Shown here piece by piece: positions 34,095-42,962 of a DNA stretch of 64,000 bases (positions within the stretch are counted from its first letter, which is position 1; the number at the start of each line of letters is the position of its first letter). This stretch comes from Kribbella jiaozuonensis (GTDB taxonomy: Bacteria > Actinomycetota > Actinomycetes > Propionibacteriales > Kribbellaceae). The stretch covers positions 46,167 through 110,166 of the forward strand of contig NZ_SZPZ01000008.1 of the NCBI RefSeq assembly GCF_005233875.1, given 5' to 3'. Made by a program: the position numbers and the translations under genes. The notes beneath the pieces are model-generated. The model was not told where the DNA came from. It searched no databases and saw only the letters and a program-made list of their open reading frames with translations.

Positions 34095-37000
34095 GTGAAA
34101 TCTCGTCATCGCTTGGCGACAGGGATGGTGGCCGCCGCGGCCGCCGCATCCCTGTGGTCCCTCCCGGCTCTCGGGTACGCCGCCGACGCGCCGGCCGGGG
34201 GTCTCGCCCTGGTCAACACGACCGAACTCGTCGGGCCCGGCATCGCGCTCAATCACGTGAAGAGCGTCGACCAGCGTGGTTGGGTCGACGCGCAGTACCT
34301 CAGCATCGATCTCGCTGACAAAGCCGTCAGCACCGACCTGCTCACCTCTGGCCCGGTCGCTTCGGGCGGCCCGCTGAGCGTTTCCGCCAACAAGGCCGGA
34401 GCGGTCGCGGGCGTCAACGGCGAGTTCTTCGACATCGGCAACAGCAACGCTGCGCTCGGTGGCGAGGTCCAGAACGGTCAGCTGATCAAGTCCGCCGACG
34501 CCGGCGGCCGCCAGCACGTCGGGGTGAGCAAGGACGGCATCGCGCAGTTGGTCGACCTGGCCGTGGACGCGACCGCGACGTTCGCCGGCACCGACCACAA
34601 GGTCCTGACCCTCAACGCTGCCAACGGTGGCGGCGTACCGGCGAACGGTCTGGTCGCCTACACCCCGGCCTGGGGCGAATACAGCCGCGCCCGCGGATTC
34701 GCCGGCGTCACCGACCTCGCCGAAGTGCTTGTCCAGAACGGCAAGGTCGTGAGCGTCAGCCCGACGGCCGGCTCCGGCCCGATCCCGGCGGACGGCTTCT
34801 ACCTCGTCGGCCGCGACGCATCGGCGACCGCGCTCCGGGCGCTGCAGCCGGGCGATGCGCTGACGCTGCACTACGCACTCGCCAACGACGTTGCCAAGAC
34901 GATGAAGTTCGCCCTCGGCCAGGGCGGCACGATCGTGAATAAAGGCCAGGTCGTCCCCGGCCTCGACACCTCCATCGCCCCGCGTACGGCGCTCGGCTTC
35001 AAGAACGGCGGCCGGACCCTCGTGCTCGCCACCTGGGACGGCCCGGGCGGCACCGGCAAGGGCGGTATCGGCATCGACCGTGAGGCCCAGGAACTCGCGG
35101 CCCGCGGCGTGGAGACCGCCGTCAACCTCGACGGCGGCGGCTCGACCACGATGGTCGCCCGCGCTCTCGGCGAGGACGGCGTCTCGGTCCGTAACAACCC
35201 GTCGGACGGCCAGGAGCGCAACGACCCCAACGGCGTCGGCGTCTTCGTCAGCCGGGGTGACGGCAAGGTCGACCAGCTCCTGCTGAAGCCCGGCGCAGGT
35301 CAGGCCGCGGCCGACGGCGGCATCAAGGTCTTCCCGGGAATGCACCGCCGGCTCGCCGTGAAGGCGGTCGACAACCACCTGACCCCGGTCACGCCGGACC
35401 CGAAGAAGCTGGTGTGGAAGGCGAAGGGCGGCAGCATCAAGGACGGCTCGCTCACCGCCGGATCACACGGTCCGATCACGGTCAGTACGACGTACGGCAA
35501 GACCCACGCGGCACAGCAGGTCGACGTACTCGGGCCGCTGAAGAGCCTGAAGCCGTCGACCGCCAAGTTGTCGATCGCGGACGCGACCGCGGCCGACGCC
35601 GTGAGCGTCGCCGTCACCGGCCGCGACGACCAGGGCTACACGGCGCCGGTCGACCCGCGGGACCTGAAGCTGGACTACGACCACAGCGTCGTCGACGTGC
35701 AGTCCGTCGACGGCAAGCTGAAGATCACCCCGCTCACCAACGCCGGCACGATCCTCACGATCTCGGCCGCGGGCCAGTCGGTGAAGCTGCCCATCACGGT
35801 CGGCGTGCAGACCAAGGTCCTGTACGAGTTCGACGACGACGTCCTCGCGCGATGGAACAACAACAGTACGGCGGCCACGACCCGCTCGGTCGACCCGGAC
35901 GGATTGCGCATCGACTTCCCCGCGATGCGGAACGTCGGCATCTCGGCCAACGGCGCCGCCAACCGGATCCAGGTCCCCGGCCAGCCGTTGCGGCTCCGGC
36001 TGCGGATCAAGTCGAGCATCGACGTACCGAGCGGCCTCGACTACGTCGGTCTCATCGACGGGAACGGCAAGTCCCTCGGCGTGTACGGCACCGGACTCAA
36101 GGCAGGCCCGGACTACCAGAACGTCACCTGGACGCTGCCGGCCAACACGGTGTACCCGATCTCGATCTCGTCGTTCCAGGGGATCAACACCGCGGTCGCC
36201 CAGCAGAAGGCCGGCACGTTCGTGCTCGACCGGTTCGAGGCCGACGTACCGACGTCGGTCGACCTCCCGGCCCAGCCCGACCTCGTCGCCGATCCGCTCG
36301 TCTCGACCGACGGCAGTCTGGCCGGCGGTCATGACACCTGGAAGTTCGCGACGCTGTCGGACGTCCAGTTCACCGCCGACAACCCGGCCCTGTCGCAGGT
36401 CGCGACGGCGGCCCTCGCCCGGATCCGCAAGACCCACCCGGACCTCGTGGTCCTGAACGGCGACATCACCGACCGCGGTCTGCCGGAGGACCTGACGCTC
36501 GCGCGCAAGGTGCTCACCGATGCGGGCTGCGACCTGATCCCGGTCGGCCACGAGCCGCCGCCGAACAGCACGCCGAACCCCAAGGGCTCAACCGTCCCGT
36601 GCTACTACGTGCCGGGTAACCACGAGTCGTACGGGCTCAACAACGTCCAGCAGGACCTGACCAACTTCACCAAGGAGTTCGGCCAGCCGTACCGGACGTT
36701 CGACCACAAGGGCACCCGCTTCATCCTGCTCGCCAGCTCGCTCGGCAGCCTTCGTGCGTCGGACTGGGACCAGCTCCCGATGCTGAAGACGGCGCTCGAC
36801 AGCGCCGCGCACGACCGGTCGATCCACAACGTCATGGTCTTCGCGCACCACCCGGTCGACGACCCGGAGGAGACCAAGTCCAGCCAGCTCGGTGACCGCG
36901 ACGAGGTCGCGCTGATCGAGAAGATGCTGACCGACTTCCGCGGCAAGACCGACAAGGGCGCCGCGATGGTCGGCTCGCACGCGCAGGTCGCCAACGTGCA

Positions 37001-37523
37001 CCGCGTCGAGGGCGTGCCGTACACGGTGCTCCCGTCCTCCGGCAAGGACCCGTACGGTACGCCGGACCGCGGCGGCTTCACCGGATGGGTCGACTGGTCG
37101 ATCGACGCACACAAGCCGGCCGACCAGCAGTGGCTCGAGGCCGACGTAAGGGCGTTCGCGCAGTCGATCACGCTCACCGCGCCGACCTCGCTGAAGGCCG
37201 GAACGTCCACCCAGCTCAGCGGCAGCATCGTCCAGCCGGAGGGCGTCGGCGCCGGTACCCGCGTCGTACCGCTGCGCTACCCGATGTCGGTGCACTGGAG
37301 CGGCTCGTCGGGCCTCGCCATCGGGTCCGGTTCCGAGGCGATCAAGAAGGCGCGGTATGCCGGGAAGGTCGCCGTACTGGATCCGGCGACCCGCACTCTG
37401 ACCGCTCTGCGTCCGGGCACCGTCACGGTGTCGGTCACGAACGACTCGATGCGCCCGTACACCGACGACGCATCGCTGGCGCCGGTCACGACCTCGGCGA
37501 CGATCACGGTCGGTCGCGGCTGA
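34095..37523 (+). CDS. secreted phosphodiester glycosidase (NAGPA)-metallophosphoesterase fusion
   Basis: The 1142-aa exported protein has a signal peptide (residues 1-30) and then a NAGPA-type domain (to about 395: VAGVNGEFFDIG, AVNLDGGGSTTMVA, NGVGVFVSRGDG). Beta-sandwich and carbohydrate-binding-like parts follow (about 395-720). A calcineurin-like phosphoesterase lies at about 750-1030 (DLVVLNGDITDRG, YVPGNHESYG, VFAHHPVDD), and a C-terminal Ig-like region ends it. The first metal motif is LSDVQF rather than DxH and the last is VGSHAQV, so the metal site is variant. It likely acts on cell-wall or extracellular phosphodiester polymers. A strong terminator follows. Confidence 0.87.
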   Translation: MKSRHRLATGMVAAAAAASLWSLPALGYAADAPAGGLALVNTTELVGPGIALNHVKSVDQRGWVDAQYLSIDLADKAVSTDLLTSGPVASGGPLSVSANKAGAVAGVNGEFFDIGNSNAALGGEVQNGQLIKSADAGGRQHVGVSKDGIAQLVDLAVDATATFAGTDHKVLTLNAANGGGVPANGLVAYTPAWGEYSRARGFAGVTDLAEVLVQNGKVVSVSPTAGSGPIPADGFYLVGRDASATALRALQPGDALTLHYALANDVAKTMKFALGQGGTIVNKGQVVPGLDTSIAPRTALGFKNGGRTLVLATWDGPGGTGKGGIGIDREAQELAARGVETAVNLDGGGSTTMVARALGEDGVSVRNNPSDGQERNDPNGVGVFVSRGDGKVDQLLLKPGAGQAAADGGIKVFPGMHRRLAVKAVDNHLTPVTPDPKKLVWKAKGGSIKDGSLTAGSHGPITVSTTYGKTHAAQQVDVLGPLKSLKPSTAKLSIADATAADAVSVAVTGRDDQGYTAPVDPRDLKLDYDHSVVDVQSVDGKLKITPLTNAGTILTISAAGQSVKLPITVGVQTKVLYEFDDDVLARWNNNSTAATTRSVDPDGLRIDFPAMRNVGISANGAANRIQVPGQPLRLRLRIKSSIDVPSGLDYVGLIDGNGKSLGVYGTGLKAGPDYQNVTWTLPANTVYPISISSFQGINTAVAQQKAGTFVLDRFEADVPTSVDLPAQPDLVADPLVSTDGSLAGGHDTWKFATLSDVQFTADNPALSQVATAALARIRKTHPDLVVLNGDITDRGLPEDLTLARKVLTDAGCDLIPVGHEPPPNSTPNPKGSTVPCYYVPGNHESYGLNNVQQDLTNFTKEFGQPYRTFDHKGTRFILLASSLGSLRASDWDQLPMLKTALDSAAHDRSIHNVMVFAHHPVDDPEETKSSQLGDRDEVALIEKMLTDFRGKTDKGAAMVGSHAQVANVHRVEGVPYTVLPSSGKDPYGTPDRGGFTGWVDWSIDAHKPADQQWLEADVRAFAQSITLTAPTSLKAGTSTQLSGSIVQPEGVGAGTRVVPLRYPMSVHWSGSSGLAIGSGSEAIKKARYAGKVAVLDPATRTLTALRPGTVTVSVTNDSMRPYTDDASLAPVTTSATITVGRG

Positions 37524-37537
37524 TCCACGCGGTTCGT

Positions 37538-37573
37538 CGAGGCCCGGCCGGGAACGCCCCCGGCCGGGCCTCG
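37538..37573 (+). terminator. strong intrinsic terminator after the NAGPA fusion gene
   Basis: A perfect 15-bp stem, CGAGGCCCGGCCGGG with CCCGGCCGGGCCTCG, encloses a 6-base loop, 14 bases after the stop codon. There is no T tract, as is common in high-G+C actinobacteria. Confidence 0.75.
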
Positions 37574-37656
37574 GCCTGTGCGCCACGCCGGTGGGGAATA
37601 GGGTCTGCTTGGGCGGGAGTTGTCGGTTATGACGGAGTGTCCGAGCGAGGAGAGCA

Positions 37657-38745
37657 ATGAAACCCACTGAGTTCGTCAAGGTGAACGCACAGTTCTGGGG
37701 GGAGCACCTGAAGGAGGCGGCCGGGCACCTGCCGGTGAGCCACCGGGGTGAGCTGGCCGGGCCGATGCTGTTCCCGCGGATGATGGTGCTGACCGAGACG
37801 CCGGACTGGAACATCCTCGAACTGGTCGGACTGAGCCGTGAGTACCGCAGCCCCGAAGTACGGCGGCAGAAGCGGGCGAGCGTCGAGGAGTACTTCGGAG
37901 TCGGCGAAGGCACCGTGGTCGCGAACCTCGAAGGGCAGAACTGGTTCAAGGACGCGACGATCGCGACCGAGCAGGGCCGGCAGTCGCTGGACAAGCGGTT
38001 CCCGACGGCGGCGAACATGCTCGGCACCGAGGTGGTCGGCCCCGCGGACGAGCTGCTGCGGTTCGCGCCGGGCAACTACTCGACCTTCGACCGGACGCTG
38101 CTCGTGCACGGCACCGGCGACTCGCTGCGCGCGCACTGGGTGTTCTTCGCGCTGGCGATCCACCGCTCGGAGCCGGTCGACAAGTACCTGGACTTCCTGC
38201 GCAACTACTCCAACTCGCAGCCGCACCTCGACCCGATCGGCACGATCAGCCTGCCGGTCGACCCGGCCGAGCTGAAGGCGGACGCGTTCGACAGCACGTA
38301 CCTCGCGCACGGTCTGCAGGACGCGACCGTCGACGAGTTCCTCGAGAAGCACGAGAGCATCCTGCTGTCGACGTTCGGCGCGACCCGGTTGCTCCGCCAG
38401 CCGTCGCTCGACGACGACCTGCAGCCCGACTTCATCCTCGAGCGCGCCGACGGCCGTCACATCGTCGGTCGCCTCGAGCTCCCGGTCGTCGATGTGGTCA
38501 ACGGCAAGAAGCGTCGTCGCTCGTTCCGTACGCCGATCCTCGAGAGCGCCGCCGAGCTCGAGCAGTACGCGGAGTACTTCGGCACCGCGGACAACCGCTC
38601 GCAGGTGAAGTCGAAGTACGACGTCGAGGTGACCGACCCGCGGCAGCTGCTGATCGTCCCGAGCCAGGAGACGGTGGTGCCCGCGGTCGGGGTGGAGATC
38701 GTCGACTACGACACGATCCTGCGTCTGCACCTGGCCGGCCAGTGA
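37657..38745 (+). CDS. DUF4263 (Shedu-like) protein
   Basis: The 362-aa protein has an N-terminal region without known motif (1-215). Its C-terminal part follows the DUF4263 order: helix TVDEFLEKHESILLSTFG, then LQPDFILERADGRHIVGRL (Asp258), helix AELEQYAEYFG, and LLIVPS. In Shedu nucleases the strand after the Asp normally carries E-x-K; here it reads RLELP, so the catalytic Glu/Lys appear replaced and activity is doubtful. A GAGGAG site precedes the ATG. The next gene overlaps it by four bases. A defence role is inferred from family only. Confidence 0.6.
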   Translation: MKPTEFVKVNAQFWGEHLKEAAGHLPVSHRGELAGPMLFPRMMVLTETPDWNILELVGLSREYRSPEVRRQKRASVEEYFGVGEGTVVANLEGQNWFKDATIATEQGRQSLDKRFPTAANMLGTEVVGPADELLRFAPGNYSTFDRTLLVHGTGDSLRAHWVFFALAIHRSEPVDKYLDFLRNYSNSQPHLDPIGTISLPVDPAELKADAFDSTYLAHGLQDATVDEFLEKHESILLSTFGATRLLRQPSLDDDLQPDFILERADGRHIVGRLELPVVDVVNGKKRRRSFRTPILESAAELEQYAEYFGTADNRSQVKSKYDVEVTDPRQLLIVPSQETVVPAVGVEIVDYDTILRLHLAGQ

Positions 38746-39260
38746 CGCAGTACTTCGTCCACGGCCGCGATCGGGCCGGCACCGGCGACCTGAAGGGGCG
38801 GCTGACGGAGGAGCACTGGGCCTTCATGGACCGGTACGCCGAGGAGCTGATCGCCCGCGGCCCGACCCTCACCGAGGACCGGGAGGAGTCGACCGGCAGC
38901 CTGCACATCGTCGACCTCCCGGACGACGAGGCCCTGAAGACCTTCGCGTACGACGAGCCGTACTACCTCGGCGGCGCGTTCGACACGGTCGAGCTGTACC
39001 GCTTCCACAACCACACCGGCCGCACGATGTGGGAGTTCACGACCGCCGTCGAGGGCCTGGGCCGCTACCTCGTCCTCACCAAGGACGGCCCGCGACCGCT
39101 GACGTCGGACCACCTGATCGTGTACGGCGACCTGCTCGACGGCGACGTACACGTAGGGCGAGCGGGTCTGGTCGAAGCGCCCGACGCGGCAGCTGCGGCC
39201 GAGTTGCTGCAGGCCGCGGACGCCGAGGTACATCCCTGGGAGTTCGGCGGCAGGCGGTAG
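38742..39260 (+). CDS. two-domain YciI-like protein coupled to the DUF4263 gene
   Basis: The 172-aa protein looks like two ferredoxin-like YciI domains in tandem. The first runs from TQYFVHGRDRAGTGDLKG to DTVELYRFHN and keeps a family His at its strand end. The second runs from RYLVLTKDGPRPL to HPWEFGG and resembles it more weakly. The GTG start overlaps the upstream stop by four bases, so the pair is co-translated. Confidence 0.72.
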   Translation: MTQYFVHGRDRAGTGDLKGRLTEEHWAFMDRYAEELIARGPTLTEDREESTGSLHIVDLPDDEALKTFAYDEPYYLGGAFDTVELYRFHNHTGRTMWEFTTAVEGLGRYLVLTKDGPRPLTSDHLIVYGDLLDGDVHVGRAGLVEAPDAAAAAELLQAADAEVHPWEFGGRR

Positions 39261-39302
39261 TGAATTGGCCCCGGATTCATCTGGGGCGCTCAGCGTGACA
39301 GT

Positions 39303-40895
39303 GTGATCGATGACGAAGAGCTGTTCGAGTCGCACTTCTCACGGCGTGGAATTCTCGCGTCTGCCGCGGTCGTCACCGGCGGGGCCCTGCTGACAACCGC
39401 AGCGCCCGCCCAGGCCGCTCCGGTCCTGCAGTCCGCGCCTGCCGCCGACCCGGTCACCACACCCCGGGTCGGCGGCCTGCATCTGCAGTTCGGCGCCGAC
39501 GCGGCGTCGGAGGTCGTCGTCTCCTGGCACAGTCGCCAGCCGGTACGACGGCCGCGCGTCCTGCTCGGTGGTCCGGACGGGGACTTCGAGCGGACCGTGA
39601 CCGCGGTCAGCACCAGCTACACCGACGCCAAGTCCGGGCAGAACGTGTACGTCCACCACGCCCGGATCAGCCGGCTGCGGGCGAACAACGAGTACGTGTA
39701 CGCCGCCGTACACGAAGGGGCCGAGGCCGAGTTCGGGACGTTCCACACCGCGCCGAAGGGCCGGGCCAAGTTCACCTTCACCAGTTTCGGTGACCAGGGC
39801 ACGCCGACCCTGGGCAAGCGGTACGTACCGCCGCCCGGTGTGACGATCCCGAACCCGCCGTTCGTGAACGACAACCTCGGCTCGCCGGCCGCGGGCGACG
39901 TCACTGCCGGGGTCGAGCGGGTCCGTCCGCTGTTCCACCTGTTCAACGGCGATCTCTGCTACGCGAACCTGGCCGACGATCGCGTGCGGACCTGGAACGA
40001 CTTCTGGGAGAACAACACCCGCAGCGCACGCAACCGCCCGTGGATGCCGTCGGCCGGCAACCACGAGAACGAGCTCGGCAACGGCCCGATCGGCTACGAG
40101 GCGTACCAGACGTACTTCTCGCTGCCGCGCCAGACCGGTCAGACGGACGTGACGCGCGGACTCTGGTACGCGTTCACGGTCGGCTCGGTGCGCGTGATCA
40201 GCCTGGCGAACGACGACGTCTGCTACCAGGACGGCGGCAACAGCTACGTCCGCGGGTACTCCGGCGGCGCGCAGAAGGCCTGGCTGGAAAAGGAGCTCAA
40301 GGCAACGAATGCGAATCGCGACATCGACTGGATCGTGGTCTGCATGCACCAGGTCGTGGTCAGCAGCGCGGACCAGGCCAACGGCGCCGACCTCGGCATC
40401 CGGCAGGAATGGGTGCCGCTGTTCGACAAGTACGGCGTCGATCTCGTGGTCTGCGGGCACGAGCACCACTACGAGCGCTCGCACCCGATCCGCGGCCAGC
40501 AGCCCAACCAGACACTGACCCCGATCCCGGCCGCAACGCGGACCGATGTCGTCGACACGTCGAAGGGCACCGTCCACATGGTCATCGGTGGCGGCGGTAC
40601 GTCGGTGGGCTCGAACGGCGTGCTCTTCAACCCGCCGGCCTGCCGCGTCATCACCTCGGTCGGCGCACCGGATCCGACCACCGGCAAGCGTCCGCCGGTC
40701 TACGTCACCGAGCCGGCCCCCTGGTCCGCCTCGCGCAACGCCGCCCACCCGTACGGCTTTGCTGCGTTCACGGTCGACCCCGGTCACCCCGGCGGTCAGA
40801 CCACGATGGCGGTCACGTACTACGACGTACTCGGGCCTGGCGGTGAGCTGTCGGAGTTCGAGTCGTTCACTCTGAAGCGACCGCGCCGCGGCTGA
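39303..40895 (+). CDS. TAT-exported purple acid phosphatase-like metallophosphoesterase
   Basis: The 530-aa protein has a twin-arginine signal (SRRGILASAAVVTGGALL, cleaved after AQA) and an N-terminal fibronectin-like domain typical of purple acid phosphatases. The catalytic domain has FGDQG, FNGDLCYANL, SAGNHENELG, CMHQVV and VCGHEHHYERSHP, together the di-metal site. It would release phosphate from extracellular organic phosphates. Start GTG 39303 lacks a Shine-Dalgarno; ATG choices are out of frame. Confidence 0.9.
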   Translation: MIDDEELFESHFSRRGILASAAVVTGGALLTTAAPAQAAPVLQSAPAADPVTTPRVGGLHLQFGADAASEVVVSWHSRQPVRRPRVLLGGPDGDFERTVTAVSTSYTDAKSGQNVYVHHARISRLRANNEYVYAAVHEGAEAEFGTFHTAPKGRAKFTFTSFGDQGTPTLGKRYVPPPGVTIPNPPFVNDNLGSPAAGDVTAGVERVRPLFHLFNGDLCYANLADDRVRTWNDFWENNTRSARNRPWMPSAGNHENELGNGPIGYEAYQTYFSLPRQTGQTDVTRGLWYAFTVGSVRVISLANDDVCYQDGGNSYVRGYSGGAQKAWLEKELKATNANRDIDWIVVCMHQVVVSSADQANGADLGIRQEWVPLFDKYGVDLVVCGHEHHYERSHPIRGQQPNQTLTPIPAATRTDVVDTSKGTVHMVIGGGGTSVGSNGVLFNPPACRVITSVGAPDPTTGKRPPVYVTEPAPWSASRNAAHPYGFAAFTVDPGHPGGQTTMAVTYYDVLGPGGELSEFESFTLKRPRRG

Positions 40896-41562
40896 TCAGG
40901 CAGTCCACGACGGCCTGGGCGACGCGCCGACCATCGGCCGACGCGTCGCCCAACCCGCAGGTGGAATGGGTCAGGCCCGCGAACTCGAGGTACGTGAAGC
41001 CAATGCCTTCCAGGACGGGCTTGAGCCTGCGAAAGCGACGGATCGCTGGGTCCTCGGTGCCGAGGTACGCGATCTTCGCGCCCGGGTAGAGCCGGAGCTC
41101 GTGGTGCCAGTCGTACGAGCGATAGCTCCGCCAGAACTCCAGCGCGGGTCGGGGGAGCCGTGGCTCGCGTTCCATCCGGCGCATTTCTCCGTCGGCCGGA
41201 AAGCCGATCGGCGGGACACCGCCCATGACGAGCGCAGTCGCGCGATCCGTCGACCGGGCGGCGATCGCGGACATGCAGGCCGGCTGTGAGAAACCCCAGA
41301 CGGCGAACTGGTCGATGCCCTCGCGGTCCAGCACCTTGAGGACCTGGTCGCCGATGTTGCCGAAGTCGTAGGCGTTCGGGCGGTCGCTGGCGCCGAAGCC
41401 GACCGGGTGGATCTGCAGGACCCGGAATCGTTGGGCGAGCCAATCGGCGATCGGGAAGTCGGACGGTCGGCGGTTGTTCTTGATCAGTACGACGGCCGGG
41501 CCGGAACCGCTTGCTCGGTAGGCGATGCGGGCGCCGGCGTGGTCGGCGAACTGGTAGGTCAC
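40867..41562 (-). CDS. alpha/beta hydrolase
   Basis: The 231-aa protein has strand VVLIKNN in the oxyanion region and a nucleophile elbow WGFSQPACMSA, where the usual G-x-S-x-G reads GFSQP, so the elbow is variant. Late Asp and His are present, the His in LTHSTCGLGD. The GTG start at 41562 overlaps the MarR stop by four bases; the longer upstream frame is a shadow of marR. It overlaps the phosphatase gene tail to tail by 29 bases. Confidence 0.85.
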   Translation of the reverse strand: MTYQFADHAGARIAYRASGSGPAVVLIKNNRRPSDFPIADWLAQRFRVLQIHPVGFGASDRPNAYDFGNIGDQVLKVLDREGIDQFAVWGFSQPACMSAIAARSTDRATALVMGGVPPIGFPADGEMRRMEREPRLPRPALEFWRSYRSYDWHHELRLYPGAKIAYLGTEDPAIRRFRRLKPVLEGIGFTYLEFAGLTHSTCGLGDASADGRRVAQAVVDCLISRGAVASE

Positions 41563-41981
41563 TGGGTGAGGATCGACTTCAGGGCCGTGGTGAGGGTTGT
41601 GCGGGTGGCGGCCGGGAGGTCTCCGGTCAAGGTCGCGATGCGGTCGACGACCGCGTCGTGACATTGGTGCGCCAGGTCCTTGCCGGCGGGGGTGAGCTCG
41701 ATGCGGCAGGCGCGGCGGTCGGCGGGGTTGGCGACGCGGGCGACGAGGTCGCGGCGTTCGAGGCGGTCGACCATGCTCGTCAGGCTGGAGCGCTCGATGC
41801 TCAGGATGCGGCTGAGCTCGGTCATGCCGAGCGGGCCGGTGATCAGGACGCAGAGCAGATGAGCCTGCTGCGGGGTCAGGCCGAGCGGCCGGCTGGTCTC
41901 GGCGTGCAGGTCCTGCAGCCGGTGCATCGTCTGGACCAGCGCACTCGCGAGGTCCGAATCCCGAGCCGTCGTCGTCACCAT
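41559..41981 (-). CDS. MarR-family transcriptional regulator
   Basis: The 140-aa winged-helix regulator has the MarR recognition region MTELSRILSIERSSLTSMVD and wing NPADRRACRIELT. It is co-transcribed with the alpha/beta hydrolase and divergent from the luciferase-like gene. Three GATAGTTCG-type half-sites fill the shared promoter. Confidence 0.93.
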   Translation of the reverse strand: MVTTTARDSDLASALVQTMHRLQDLHAETSRPLGLTPQQAHLLCVLITGPLGMTELSRILSIERSSLTSMVDRLERRDLVARVANPADRRACRIELTPAGKDLAHQCHDAVVDRIATLTGDLPAATRTTLTTALKSILTQ

Positions 41982-42005
41982 GACCCCATGGTAGTCCGGT
42001 GGCCG

Positions 42006-42060
42006 GATAGTTCGTAGGCACGATAGTTCGTGGTGCTACTGTTTAGGTGTTCGAACTATC
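42006..42060. promoter_or_regulatory. MarR-type operator region with three half-sites
   Basis: GATAGTTCG occurs at 42006-42014 and 42022-42030, and its inverse CGAACTATC at 42052-42060. TACTGT (42037-42042) is a plausible -10 for the luciferase-like gene between them. Binding here would repress both divergent units. Confidence 0.6.
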
Positions 42061-42074
42061 TGAGAGGCGACGAC

Positions 42075-42962
42075 ATGACTGTGCGTTTCGGTTACGGCTC
42101 ACCCGACCACCTGCGCGATGTGGATGCGATTCTGCGGCTGGCCGCGCAGGCGGATCGCGACGGCCTCGACCACGTCAGCCTGTCGGACCACCCGTACGTC
42201 CCCGACCTGCTCGAGGGGTACGCCGCGATCGCGTTCATCCTCGGCCGGACCGAGCGCCTGTCCGCGTTCGTCAACGTGACCAACCTGCCGCTGCGGCCCG
42301 CGCCGGTTCTTGCCCGTACGGCGACGTCGCTGTCGGCCTTGTCCGGCGGGCGATTCGTGCTGGGTCTCGGCGCCGGTGGCGCGTGGGACCGGATCACCAC
42401 GATGGGCGTGCCGGAGCTGCGTCCCGCCGAGGCGGTCGAAGCGTTCGAGGAAGCCATGCAGTTGGTGCATTCGATGTCCGACGGCGGGCACCCGGAGCCG
42501 ACCAAGCACTACCCGATCGGCGCGCTCCGGCCGGCCGCCGTACCAGCGCCCTTGATCTGGACCGGCTCCAAAGGCCGCAAGTCGCTCGCGGCGACCGGTC
42601 GGCACGCCGACGGGTGGATCCCCGGCCACGCTGCGGACTGGCTGAGCGACGGCTACCTCCAGGCCCGCCCGGTCATCGACGAGGCCGCGCTCGCGGTCGG
42701 CCGCAAACCGTCCGACATCGCGACCGTCTACAACTTCCCCGGCGCGATCACCGCTACCCCACTCCCTCGAACCCGAGACGAAGAGGGTCGCTGGATCGGC
42801 GGCTCACCGGCGCAGTGGATCGAAGAGCTCACCGACGCCATCCTCAACCACAATGCCGCCGGCTTCACCCTCTTCCCCCGAGGCACCGACCCGTACGACG
42901 TCCAGCTGACCCGCTGGTCCCAGGAGATCGTCCCCGCCGTCCGCGCCGCAGCCTCGGTCTGA
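42075..42962 (+). CDS. luciferase-like (LLM class) flavin- or F420-dependent oxidoreductase
   Basis: The 295-aa TIM-barrel protein has DHVSLSDHPYVPDLLEGYAA, SGGRFVLGLGAGGAWD and GRHADGWIPGH, the bacterial luciferase family pattern. In actinobacteria, members of this length often use coenzyme F420, but cofactor is inferred only. ATG 42075 follows GAGAGG. It is the divergent target of the MarR regulator. Confidence 0.88.
   Translation: MTVRFGYGSPDHLRDVDAILRLAAQADRDGLDHVSLSDHPYVPDLLEGYAAIAFILGRTERLSAFVNVTNLPLRPAPVLARTATSLSALSGGRFVLGLGAGGAWDRITTMGVPELRPAEAVEAFEEAMQLVHSMSDGGHPEPTKHYPIGALRPAAVPAPLIWTGSKGRKSLAATGRHADGWIPGHAADWLSDGYLQARPVIDEAALAVGRKPSDIATVYNFPGAITATPLPRTRDEEGRWIGGSPAQWIEELTDAILNHNAAGFTLFPRGTDPYDVQLTRWSQEIVPAVRAAASV

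Noticed and set aside
34089..36551. Long minus-strand frames opposite the NAGPA-metallophosphoesterase gene
   Set aside because: No motifs, skewed composition, and complete overlap with a clear secreted enzyme on the other strand.
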